From Notolepis coatsorum (lineage: Eukaryota; Chordata; Actinopteri; Aulopiformes; Paralepididae), in NCBI GenBank assembly GCA_963971535.1, contig OZ020591.1:11992391-12056390 (forward strand): 64,000 bases of DNA, written 5' to 3'. Shown one piece after another: positions 55,210 through 64,000 of this stretch (positions are counted from its first letter, which is position 1; each line of letters begins with the position of its first letter). The notes under the pieces are model-generated. The model made no database searches, was not told the origin of the DNA, and saw only the letters and a program-made list of their open reading frames with translations. The position numbers and the translations under genes are program-made.

Positions 55210-55423
55210 AACCCTAACTAACCGTACTGTCATGCACTTGTCCTAATAAACTAACCTACACTGTAGCACTCAACACTTTGATGAACATTGTTGCTCAGCT
55301 GATAGAGTTGTGCCCTTCCTGATGGCTTGTCGTACAGAACTTGTAAGTCGCTTTGGATAAAAGCGTCAGCTAAATGACTAAATGTAAATGTAAATGTAAA
55401 TGTATTATTGGAATGATTGAGAG
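53827..55423 (+). mobile_element. 5'-truncated L2-type LINE
   Basis: Begins inside the RT coding region directly after the left target duplication, contains one open RT frame, an A run at 55172-55206, and a 3' end with GTCGCTTTGGATAAAAGCGT and AAATG repeats, as in fish L2 elements. A filler of about 20 bp (TATTATTGGAATGATTGA) separates the tail from the right duplication. Confidence 0.88.
53829..55211 (+). pseudogene. L2 reverse transcriptase, N-terminally truncated but open
   Basis: An open frame of about 460 codons runs from the insertion junction to TAA/TGA near 55209. RT motifs in order: N-Y-R-P-V-S, S-G-F-R-T-G-H-S-T-E-T-A, L-D-L-S-A-A-F-D-T-V-N-H (motif A), G-V-P-Q-G-S-V-L-G-P-L-L-F (motif B), Y-A-D-D (54330-54341, motif C), then the L2-type tail ending T-H-F-F-N. 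All RT catalytic residues are present. The endonuclease domain and start codon are missing, so it cannot move by itself. An internal ATG lies at 54123. The last codons are poly-Lys from the A run. Confidence 0.87.
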
Positions 55424-55495
55424 AAGTTGCCTCATGTGGAAGCAGCTTGAAGTGCATCCAACCAACTAACACATCCAACTGTGTATTATTGGAAT

Positions 55496-55581
55496 GATTG
55501 ATTGAAAATTTTATTACCAGATGCAGAATGGGTACAATACAGTACGGCTCAATACACACAATTGTTAAGGGAATGCAGACC
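55496..55581 (-). repeat. Family A dispersed repeat, copy 8 (truncated)
   Basis: Minus-strand copy: (ATTG) tail, TTTTATTACCAGATGCAGAA, up to GTTAAGGGAATGCAGACC, where it stops. It abuts the right L2 target duplication. Confidence 0.8.
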
Positions 55582-57654
55582 TACTTTCCATAGAACTTCA
55601 TTCTTAGATGCTTCTATATAAAGTAGGTAAAACAAATTAAAAGGTTTTCTTTGCCCTATAGGAAAAAAAACGTTTTCTTCGCCCTATTCTTTTATTTATT
55701 TCTTTTAGCCTAAACTTAACCAGTTGGAAACCAGGGGTACAGTAATAAAATTAGCAATCAACCAATCAATCAATTCAATAGACCATGCTCACTTAAAACA
55801 GCGCTGCTTCTCTCTCAGTCTGACTCCCCCGCTGTTGCAGACAGGAGTGTGTGTGTGTGAATGTGAACGTGTACGTGTGTGCGTGTGTGTGTGTGTGTTT
55901 GTGGGTACGCCAGCGTCGGACAGTGTGAGAGTGAACGCTGCAGTCAGTGGGAAGGAAGTAGACATTTAAATCAATCAATTAATCTATCAATCAAACCGCG
56001 ATTTTTCTTTTGTTCTAGATTGACTCAAGACCCATCAATTACATCATCCAACATTGTTTAAAGGACTAACACATTCCCCTTGACAGAATCGCTTCATATT
56101 TAGTCGTTATGGTGCTTTCAACATAACCATTTGTTGTCCGCGATCTTGTTTTCTCCCGGAGTGAGCCGGGGAGGGTTATGTGATTCGGTTGTGGGTGGGT
56201 CCTGAGCCCAGGACCGTGGATTGTTGCCAATAAAGACGTGTGAATGGCCAATCAGAATCGAGAAATTTGCATGCCGTTGTATAACAAGTGTTATACCTTT
56301 ATGATTCAGGGGAACCTACCCTTAATTTCTGGTGCAGTGTAAAGTCACCATTTTACATTACCTTTGTGTGAGGCTGTGAGCATACAATATTCAACAGGAA
56401 ATAAAAACGCCCAGTGAAAAAACCTTGTGTTTTGTTGAATAACTCCATAGTTTACCAGGGAATTATTGTTTTCATGGAAAGTCATATTTAGGTGTTTTAA
56501 ACCTGAAATTAGGTGCAAATACTACTATTATATTCAGTGAGTGACAGCCATTTATTTGGATATTGTTCTTTGTGTTTTTTTATCAGACAATGTGAAAATA
56601 TATACATTTTGGTGTTGCCTTCATATTTGGACCAATATCTCCCTGCTCCCCCCCCTGCTCCCATCCTGGAGGAGGTGATGAGTGGCAGGCCCGGTTCCCA
56701 CAAGAGGTCTCACGCTACACACTGTCTCATGTCTACAAATTGTCTGCAATGGTCTTGAAAGCCTCCACAATACACAATCCAGCCTTCTTCAACCTTCTCC
56801 AGCCCAACCACCGGCCCAGCAGAACCAGCTAAATGGCTTAACGTGGGGACCCTCTCCACTTAATCTCGCCCCAGTTAAGTAATGTTGTTTTGTGCTCTAA
56901 GAATTGGATGTTGGATATTGAACTGTGAACTCAGCACCATTGATCCAGCTCTCCTTTGACAGGTGGACTGAATCATCACAACAACCAGGAAGAGTGGCCC
57001 GGAACCAACGTTGTTGTGTTTGTTTGCCAACGGACTCTTGTTGTGTTACACAACCCCGATCCTCTGTGATATCGCTGGGCTAGCAGTGGCTAAGTAGCCC
57101 CCGGTCAGTGGAGCCCCCTTTTTATTTTATTTTTTAAACCTTCCATTTCCCCTTCCTGGTTTAGTCCCGCCTCCCCATTGTCTGTACCTTTCCCCTCCCC
57201 ATTCCCTTTGTTGTTTTTAGTGTGAGGGACTGTAGTGCCGAGCAGGTGTTTCCCCCCTAACCCTGGGCGGCCCACTCAGCGAGTGTCATTTCTTTTACAC
57301 GTTGTATAGTAATAATTTCAGGCTACTGAAATTGTGTACTGGCCTGTCTTGCTATAGCGTTAGCGTCGCCCCTTCTGGACTTTTTGTTTGCCGTGTATCA
57401 AGAGTGGGCCTTTTCTTGGGTGTGATGCTACAGTAGGTATAGTATTTATAGTGTGTTTCTGCAGTGTACGGGCTTGCGTAAGCGGGATGCCACTAGCATT
57501 TCAGCGCTAAAGTGATAGCGAATAGGGTTAGCTTGCTTCCTTATCCCTGCAGTGCCACCACCTGGCCACCAGAGGGCCACCGACACCTCCAAACCTGGGG
57601 GGGAATGAGGGCAGGTAAAGGGATAATGAAACCTAATCTAATCTAACTAATGGG
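55582..57654. other. unassigned 2-kb sequence
   Basis: Contains a mixed GT tract (55847-55900) and two short CAATCAAT runs (about 55755 and 55970) like Family A tails. No protein-coding exon, RNA gene or element end could be recognised. C/T-rich parts near 57120-57260 are composition only. Confidence 0.4.
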
Positions 57655-58013
57655 TGTGGGAAGCTGATGGGTGGGGATCGGACGTTGTGGACAGCGACTC
57701 CTACAGGTCGGTTGGTGCGCCTGCGCAGCAGAATCAGGAAGCGACGGGGGCGGCGTGCCCTCCAAATGCAGACCCCCGACGCTGAGAGATCGCGCTGTGC
57801 AGGTGAAAAGATGCGACGGCTGCCTCCTCGAGTACCGGAGGGGACACGTGATGTAAGGCTTCGTCCACATTGCAGCCGGCCAGTGGGAGGCATGGCCTAA
57901 CAGCGTTCGAGACAGGGGAGGGTAGAATTGGACGATACGAAATTGGGATGGGAGAAAAATAGAAAATGGGAGAAAAAGTTGATAAAAAAAATAATAATAA
58001 AAAGAAAAAACTA
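57655..58013 (+). mobile_element. diverged copy of the 33521 SINE family, head missing
   Basis: In the opposite orientation to 33521-33991 it shares AGCGACTCCTACAGGTCGGT, AGGTGAAAAGATG, GAGGGGACACGTGATG, and the tail AAATTGGGATGGGAGAAAAA. The tRNA-like head is missing or unrecognisable. Confidence 0.75.
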
Positions 58014-58283
58014 CCAAAACCCGAGATATCTCGGGTCTGGCGCCCAACGCATGGCGAGTTAACCCTCTAGCGTTGATTTCAGGATGATTAGATAATCAGG
58101 TGAAAAATGGCAACGTGATAAGTGGATTTGACTAAAGGGCTGTTTTGACGGAGTTCCCTGGAATTACACAGGATCACTCTACCACTCTACTCATATTCAC
58201 CACGGTATAAAACGGAAATGTATAGATGAAAAAGGCCTATGCACTTCCCGGAAGGGGGCGCGGCGTGGCACCCAATGTGTTAA
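58014..58283 (+). repeat. Family R segments with internal TTAA junction
   Basis: 58014-58062 is the inverse of the 32110 end (CCCGAGATATCTCGGG, then TTAA at 58059). 58063-58283 matches 38010-38340 (CATATTCACCACGGTATAAA) and ends CACCCAATGTGTTAA. The two parts may be one element's end abutting another copy. Confidence 0.6.
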
Positions 58284-58734
58284 GCAGGTCATGGCTTGAG
58301 TGGCTAACCCCCAGGCAGTAACCCAGGCTTACGCCCATCAACACTCAACTTACCAGAGACTTATGTTGAACTGGACCGCTTGTTATGGCTCGGATATTTT
58401 ACTTTGTGGCTCAAACACAGATCTCTCTATTCCAGACTTACATGGCGCAACTTCTAAAGTTGGCCACAACTTCCTAAAGCTAGGAACATTCACAGCAACC
58501 GACCCCCCCGTCAACACAGACTCTCGACTTGTCCCCTCGGGACCCCCAGGACTACCAGAGACATGTTGAGTTGGACCGCTTGTTAAGGCTATAGGTATAT
58601 TTTCATGGCCAAGCTTTGCTTGCTTCCCTCCCTCCCTCGTACAAAGATACATTTTATACACGTCAGAAAACTGTGTAAATAAAGCAGCTGTAGCCAAACA
58701 AAAGCAACACAGACTGGACTTCACAAAAATGGAT
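58284..58734. other. unassigned sequence, possibly 5' part of the L1 remnant
   Basis: An imperfect ~240-bp direct repeat is visible (ACCAGAGACTTATGTTGAAC at 58350 and CCAGAGACATGTTGAGTTGG at 58555, each with GGACCGCTTGTTA). No domain recognised. Confidence 0.45.
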
Positions 58735-59240
58735 GCAATGTGCAGCGAGGACACAGACACCGCCAGGAAGAGGAGAAACACTTTTTGACAACTTTCTTAA
58801 AAGTGAGTTGCAAGCGGTAAAAGTGGAAATACAAAATAATACCGCTGTAGTCCACACAGAGATTGACCAAATGACGGCTACAATCAAGGAGGTGGAAGGC
58901 GGGCTATCAACGTGGTCAGACGAGGTAGCAGCTTTGCAGACCACAGTTAACCCTTTCACTGCCACACGGCAGCCGGTTAACCCTTTCACTGTGACAATAC
59001 AGAAGGTTAGCCCTTTACTATCACACAACCGACGGCGATGCTCCATTATTAGCATCATTAGCTCCGCGGATGCGGAGCTAATGACGCTAATGATGGAGCA
59101 TCGCCGTCGGTTGTGTGATAGTAAAGGGCTAACCTTCTGTCGTGTGGCAGTGAAAGAGTTAATGACTTAAAAGCAGAGATGACTGGACTCAGAGAGAAAT
59201 GGGAGGAGCTACATGGGGGGAAGAACGAGGAGGTGCGACG
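58735..59240 (+). pseudogene. L1 ORF1-like coiled-coil remnant split by a MITE
   Basis: The + frame before the MITE encodes a heptad-rich segment (E-L-Q-A-V-K-V-E-I ... M-T-A-T-I-K-E-V-E-G-G-L-S-T-W-S-D-E-V) like the coiled coil of fish L1 ORF1p. After the MITE the helix pattern resumes (A-E-M-T-G-L-R-E-K-W-E-E-L) in the frame expected if only one TTAA is kept. ORF1p binds element RNA; here only the coiled-coil part survives. Confidence 0.62.
58947..59162. mobile_element. Family M palindromic MITE, 216 bp
   Basis: TTAA at 58947-58950 and 59159-59162. Ends CCCTTTCACTGCCACACG and, inverse, CTCTTTCACTGCCACACGAC. A second terminus copy follows the first (CCGGTTAACCCTTTCACTGT), the beginning of tandem duplication of the end. 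The centre is a near-perfect hairpin with ~65-bp arms (GGCGATGCTCCATTATTAGC and its inverse) around GGAT. Confidence 0.87.
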
Positions 59241-59396
59241 TCCTTTTCTTTAATACTTCTCTTAGGCCGTGAGCCAGTAGGGTTGTACCATCTTGGGGGG
59301 CTAACTTTCATAGTGATTTTTGGGAAGGTATACACCCATATTGCTAGAAGTGATGTGATAGCAATGCAGCAGTTGCCTCCAAATGTGTGCTATCGC

Positions 59397-59897
59397 CAGG
59401 GGTGTAAAGTACTTGAGTAATTGTACTTTGTTACAATACTTAAGTACTGTTTTTGGGGGATTTGTACTTTACTCAAGTATTATTAGGTTTGTATACTTGT
59501 ACTTTCACTCAATTACATTTCAGAGAAAAAAATACATACTTTTTACTCCTTACATTTAAAATGCAGACCTACAAAGTACAAAGTATACAAATCTCGCAGG
59601 TCCAACGATTTTAATTAGTATATTTGTTTCTCTGGCCAAACTAACGTTAACGTTATTAATCATGCGGAAAATCCTAAGCCTATCAAATCCCCATCAATGG
59701 AAAATGAACCCGCCCATACCCATGCTGATTGGTCCTTGTGCAAGACTAGAAAGCGGGGATCTTTAAAAGTAGAAACTTTTTGACTTTTACTCAAGTGTGT
59801 TTTTAGCCAGATACTCTGACTTTTACTTGAGTAAGATTTTGAGACGGTACCCATACTTTCACTTAAGTATAATTTCTGGGTACTTTTTACACCCCTA
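59397..59897. mobile_element. hAT-like MITE, 501 bp
   Basis: Left end CAGGGGTGTAAAGTACTTGA; right end, inverted, TAGGGGTGTAAAAAGTACC. Flanked by GCTATCGC (59389-59396) and GCTATCAC (59898-59905), an 8-bp duplication with one change. AGTACTT motifs recur near both ends. No transposase. Confidence 0.83.
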
Positions 59898-60149
59898 GCT
59901 ATCACCCATTTTATAACACTACCCAGGCCCGGACTGGCCATCGGGAGCACCAGGAGTTTTCCTTGTGGCCTGGCCTGTGCTGATAATAATAATTTTTTTA
60001 ATAATAATTATATAATATTTGTATTATTATTTTTTTTTTTGTCAGGCCACATAACTTAGAAGCAGGCCAGGCCAGTGTTTCTAGTTGCAGCGATGTGATA
60101 GTTAGATAACCTAAGTGGGAAACAACCAGGAGATCACTGTGACAATCAA

Positions 60150-60215
60150 TCAATCACATTTATTTGTATAGGACATTTAGACATGACACTTGTCAACCAA
60201 AGTGCTTCACACAGT
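60150..60215 (-). repeat. retrotransposon 3'-tail fragment
   Basis: CAATCAATCACATTTATTTG followed by ACCAAAGTGCTTCACA is the inverse of a common fish LINE/SINE 3' end. Confidence 0.55.
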
Positions 60216-60216
60216 A

Positions 60217-61403
60217 AGGGCCCTTTCTCACTCACCATTCAGGGTCGAATCAGCGGCGAGTCGAACCAGAAAAGGGTGTGTCTGTCTGAGTGAGAACGTC
60301 CCCGGGGGCGCTGAACCTGGACCGATGAAATAGGTGGTCTCGGGTGCGGGCCAGTGGGAGCGGGGGGCGTGACACACACAACGTCGTTACTGTAATGCTT
60401 TCATGCTTTCTTGAATTTTGGGCAGATAAAACCACACAGCAACAACTGGACAATACCCACAAAAACGATATTTATGGGCAATTTGCGAGTTCAGATCTCA
60501 ACCAAAACAAGCATGTGGAGCCTCACAGCTCAGTGGATGAAAACATGAAGCCACGTTACAAAGCACAGCACTTCCCTGGCTCGCATTAGGCCTGGCAATT
60601 TTGTTTGCCATTGCTATGTCTATACATTGGTTTCTTGTTCGAATGCATTTATTTCTATTAGACCAGTGGTGCCCAACCAGTCGGCCGTGGTCGACCAGTA
60701 GATCAATGACATGCAATATAATTGCCACGAGCGATGGGATAATGTTAGCTGCTGAACAGGCTAAGCTAACTAGCGTTAGCCGTTAGCTTAGCGTTTGCCA
60801 TTGCTATGTCTGTCTACTATACTTTCTTGTTCAAATGCATTTATTTCTATAGACCAGTGGTGTCTCTAATGTTATCTAGCTACTGATAGCTCCCGATATC
60901 ATAAGTTTGGTGCTGGCTGGCTAACTAACGTGAGCTAACGTTAGCTGCTAGCCACAATGCTATACTGTTATACTGGCATATTCCATTCATGTTAGCATGT
61001 AAGCTAACAAAATTGGCGCAGATGAGACTAAACTCCGCTTTTGGTGTTCAATTGTGTTGATGTTAGTTTTGTTTCATCAACAAATGAGAGGCAGAACACA
61101 CAGTGAATGTATCCGTTTTGTTTATTGCACGTTCTTTGCTGAAAAATAAGTGCTACAGTGGCTATACTAGACTCCGCCGCCGTGTTAACACTCTTCCTGT
61201 TTACATTTTCGAGCGTGACATCATCGCCTACGGCAAGCGTACACGCTCAAAACGCAAACCGTAAACAGAACCCGGAGCGAACCAAGACTGAAGTGTGTAC
61301 ACAAACTAGAGGGGGGAGAGGGAGGGGGGAAGTTCGCACCCGACCCGGAATGAGGACGGTACGGACCGGAACGGACCCGAATGAGTGAGTGAGAAAGCAC
61401 CCT
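60217..61403. mobile_element. TIR DNA transposon, non-autonomous, ~1.2 kb
   Basis: The left end AGGGCCCTTTCTCACTCACC and the right end, inverted, AGGGTGCTTTCTCACTCACT pair over about 30 bp. Superfamily not assigned because no clear target duplication is seen. An internal ~73-bp direct duplication is visible (TTTGCCATTGCTATGTCT at 60603 and 60794). No transposase frame. Confidence 0.7.
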
Positions 61404-61405
61404 AA

Positions 61406-61825
61406 TGTCAGGATGGAGGTAGGTGAGTTCCAATTGTTGTAGGCAATCACAGAGACGGAGAAGGTATACTCTTGAACAGGTTCGACTTTAATAGTAAAGA
61501 ATACAGAGTAATACTAGGATACTATGCCAAGGGCAAAGGAACGAGAGAATAGATAATGGAGCTTAGTGGTGGTCCAGAACTGGAACCGGCCGCGTTATCT
61601 CCGAACGCCTATAGTGAAGACCTGACGAATGACAAGCAGAGGAAAGGAATGTTAAATAGCCACCAAATACCAACATTCCACACACACCCCCGTGACAGCC
61701 AATCAGAAGCCAACCCCTAAGTGACAGCACTAAATGACAGGGAAAAACAAGTGACAGCAGTCAGGTGACAGATGACAGAGAAGGTGGGTGGTTCCCGACC
61801 GTAGTCAGGAACCAGAATCGTAACA
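61406..61825. mobile_element. solo LTR, 420 bp
   Basis: TGTCAGGATGGAGG ... CAGAATCGTAACA with CCCTAA on both sides (61400-61405 and 61826-61831). TG...CA ends and a 5-6-bp duplication indicate an LTR. The GACAG-rich right part (GTGACAGC repeated) is a small internal repeat. It inserted at the very edge of the preceding TIR element. Confidence 0.78.
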
Positions 61826-61831
61826 CCCTAA

Positions 61832-62254
61832 GTCCCATATAGCAAAAAAAGAAAAAAGTACTCCTAAAGTATAAGAAACAGACAGAGAGTACATAGAGAG
61901 TAAACAGACAGAGAGTAACGCAATCTAAACAGTCATACATCTTTTATTCAACTTCAGCCCTGATCATAAACCATTTTTATTTTTAGATGTTTAGTTTTTT
62001 TGTAATGTCGGATTAAAAATGAAATACTCCCACTTTTCTGAAAAGAGTTGTTGTTAAATCTGACATTACGAAAAACTAAAAATCCATCAAAATCAGTGTT
62101 GTTGCTAATCATTGACATTATGCTAGCCTGTAATAATCCCCCCCAGAAAAATCTACTTTGCATTTGATATATTGAAAATGTTAAATTTTGTGTTTTTATT
62201 TTTATTTTTACAATAATTTGTGATGCCATTGCTGTCACAAATACAGGCATTTAA
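61832..62254. other. unassigned sequence
   Basis: AT-rich. A 98-codon minus-strand frame (62250-61954) has no recognisable domain. Confidence 0.35.
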
Positions 62255-62408
62255 ATGGTAAAGATAAAAAAAATCCTGCACCAGAATGCAGGAAATTAAG
62301 TCTTTGTAACAAAACATTTCCTGGTGGGAGACCCCCAGACCCCCCGCTTAAAAAGTGGCCTGACTGGGACTATATTTCCCGGCCTGAATTATTTCCCCAG
62401 TCCGGCCC
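62255..62408. repeat. transposon terminus pairing with 59929
   Basis: The right end TTTCCCCAGTCCGGCCC is inverse to GGCCCGGACTGGCCATC at about 59927, and both adjoin GGCCTGAC/GTCAGGCC motifs. They may be the ends of one composite element enclosing 59.9-62.4 kb, or single ends of two copies. Confidence 0.45.
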
Positions 62409-62666
62409 ACTGGTACATAATCTTAATTTGAAAGGCAATATGACCATTATAACCAATATCCCATGGATAATAATGCAGCTGAATGTGTCCTCCTACTCCT
62501 TGACTACAAATGTAACTGTAAATGTGATGACAATACATAAAAAATACAACATTTATGATACCATTTAAAAAGGTATACTCAGATGATGTAAATGTTTTGG
62601 CCATGGTTACCGTTTACATGTTGACTGTTTGTTTACTGGTAATTTTAATTAAACACTATTTCGGAG

Positions 62667-62821
62667 ATTGATTGATTGAAAACTTTATTAACAGATTGCA
62701 GAATGGGTACAATACAGTACGGCTCAATACACATAATTGTTAAGGGGATGCAGACCAGAGAAAAAAATTCGTCTGGGTCCCCCATTTTCAATTCATAATT
62801 AATTGTAAGTAAGGGTGCAAT
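62667..62821 (-). repeat. Family A dispersed repeat, copy 9
   Basis: Minus-strand copy with a short (ATTG) tail at the low end and TTGTAAGTAAGGGTGCAA at the high end, which extends the family as in copy 4. Confidence 0.82.
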
Positions 62822-62847
62822 TAGCGTATTTAAAGATTTCTATTGCC

Positions 62848-63097
62848 TACACTGTAAAAAACAAATGTTTTTTCACAGAGAATTCACTGTATTATTTTAC
62901 AGATTACTTTTGTAAGTGTAGATGCCATAAAAATAGAGTAAATTGCCTTTTATCAAAATATTAACCATTAAATAAAGGTTGTAATCTGTAAATGTATTTG
63001 ATTTTACTGTAATTTGACAGTAAGTATTTGGCAACCATTGATGCCAGACATTTACATTTTTTTTTTTTTTTTTTACAGTTTTCTTTTTTACAGTGTA
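62848..63097. mobile_element. short TIR MITE (ACACTGTAAAAAA type)
   Basis: Left end TACACTGTAAAAAACAAATG; right end, inverted, TACACTGTAAAAAAGAAAAC. 250 bp, AT-rich, with internal TTTACAG motifs and a poly-T run of about 16. Target duplication not certain. Confidence 0.68.
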
Positions 63098-63282
63098 CTC
63101 TAGGGAGATTTCAAGGAAAGAAATGTCCTCCTCCCAATATATTGCCAATTATGTACAATACTGTATGTAAGGAGGAGGAATGTGATTCTACAGGTCACAT
63201 TCAGGCTGTTATTAGGTCACCATTTATGTAATATCAGACCAATAATGACAATTCAATTCACGTTGATTAGCATCGGGTTGTT

Positions 63283-64000
63283 TAACCTCTTCCACCCGTG
63301 CGGTCCATCGGTGGACCGCAAATGACATCACATCATAAATCAATCTCTCCAGACTGTTTGACAAAAGTATCGTTTTATTTTTCAAACGTATTTAAGTATA
63401 AACATCATAACCATGTCACAACAGCATTTATAATGCATATTATCATCAATACGTTAGTTTACCAATAGGTTAAAGTGTTATTAGATAGATTTTCCTTTTC
63501 GTTTTGGTGTTATTTAGTTCACGAAAGTCGCCATTTTGGAAAATTTGAACGTCGGGAATTGTAGTTTTTTGTGGCCATTTGTTGTTGGAACTTTTCCAAA
63601 CGACACTTCCCAAGGGCCTCCATGGGGTTTCAAGCACATTACTTCTGTATGCATTTTTTTTATATCTCTTATTATTCGTGATAATAAACCACACAACTTA
63701 ACGTTATTGACATATATTAAAGCGCAGTTAGTTTCTCTTCCCTATTTTTTGCATGTAGCAACAATTAGATTTGAAATTAGTTTCAAAATGGTGCCACCCT
63801 GATAAAAGTAAAAAAGCTACTGTACATACAGTAGATTTCATTATCTGTTCTTATGCACGCCTGGTGATACTAAATCCAAATTGAACTCGGGCATTTGAAA
63901 GATAATATATGTATATATATAAATGTGCAAATTGGCTATAATAAGGTAATTTATAAGCCTGCTATTCTATATTCTATAATAATATTTAAAATTGCATTGG
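63283..64000 (-). repeat. Family R TTAA-ended repeat, runs off the window
   Basis: TTAACCTCTTCCACCCGTGC is followed by the palindrome GCGGTCCATCGGTGGACCGC. The later part (63850-63950, CACGCCTGGTGATACTAAAT) is the inverse of 32700-32800. The other end lies beyond the window edge. Confidence 0.62.

Overview
This window looks like teleost fish nuclear DNA, and almost all of it is repetitive. It holds tRNA-headed SINEs, L2- and L1-type LINE remnants, hAT- and piggyBac-like non-autonomous elements, one full-length BEL/Pao LTR retrotransposon, three solo LTRs, and about a dozen tandem minisatellites plus CA, TA and TTA microsatellites. Nothing bacterial (operons, Shine-Dalgarno sites, CRISPR) is present. 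Every call was made by reading the sequence; no database search was run.

The only recognisable host gene is a class A GPCR-like gene on the minus strand. Exon 1 (31914-31761) encodes a glycosylatable N-terminus and TM1. Exon 2 (11666 to about 11458) encodes the TM2-TM3 region ending in an E-R-H motif. The two exons join in phase 1 across a roughly 20-kb intron filled with mobile DNA. Exons for TM4-TM7 were not found here.

Layout. 0-10 kb: hAT-like MITE; minisatellites with 41-, 12-, 32- and 41-bp units; a TTAA-family repeat; a foldback repeat; a SINE. 11.5-31.9 kb: the GPCR gene. Its intron holds (i) a foldback repeat whose central TTAA is split by a 3.2-kb element made almost wholly of about 100 tandem copies of a transposon terminal repeat; (ii) a 44-bp minisatellite hit twice, at the same CTAGT pentamer, by BEL-type LTR elements (a 9.15-kb copy and a 1.19-kb solo LTR); (iii) an L1 nested in a hAT-like element nested in a TA microsatellite. 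32-45 kb: TTAA-family repeats, SINEs, a LINE C-terminus with an in-frame 45-bp minisatellite, a solo LTR and a satellite. 45-53 kb: a LINE fragment, a 340-bp near-perfect palindrome, two SINEs and a hAT-like element. 53-64 kb: an L2 LINE with a roughly 67-bp target duplication, an L1 ORF1 remnant split by a palindromic TTAA MITE, two further hAT-like or TIR elements, a solo LTR and another TTAA-family repeat.

Family names used below. Family A: short 3'-tail-like repeat ending in (CAAT)n, nine copies. Family F: palindromic repeat with ends like AAGGGCACTTCACC. Family M: TTAA-flanked MITE with terminus CCCTTTCACTGCCACACG. Family R: longer TTAA-ended repeats with a short perfect palindrome just inside the end. 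Nested insertions with visible empty sites in sister copies give a relative order for several events.
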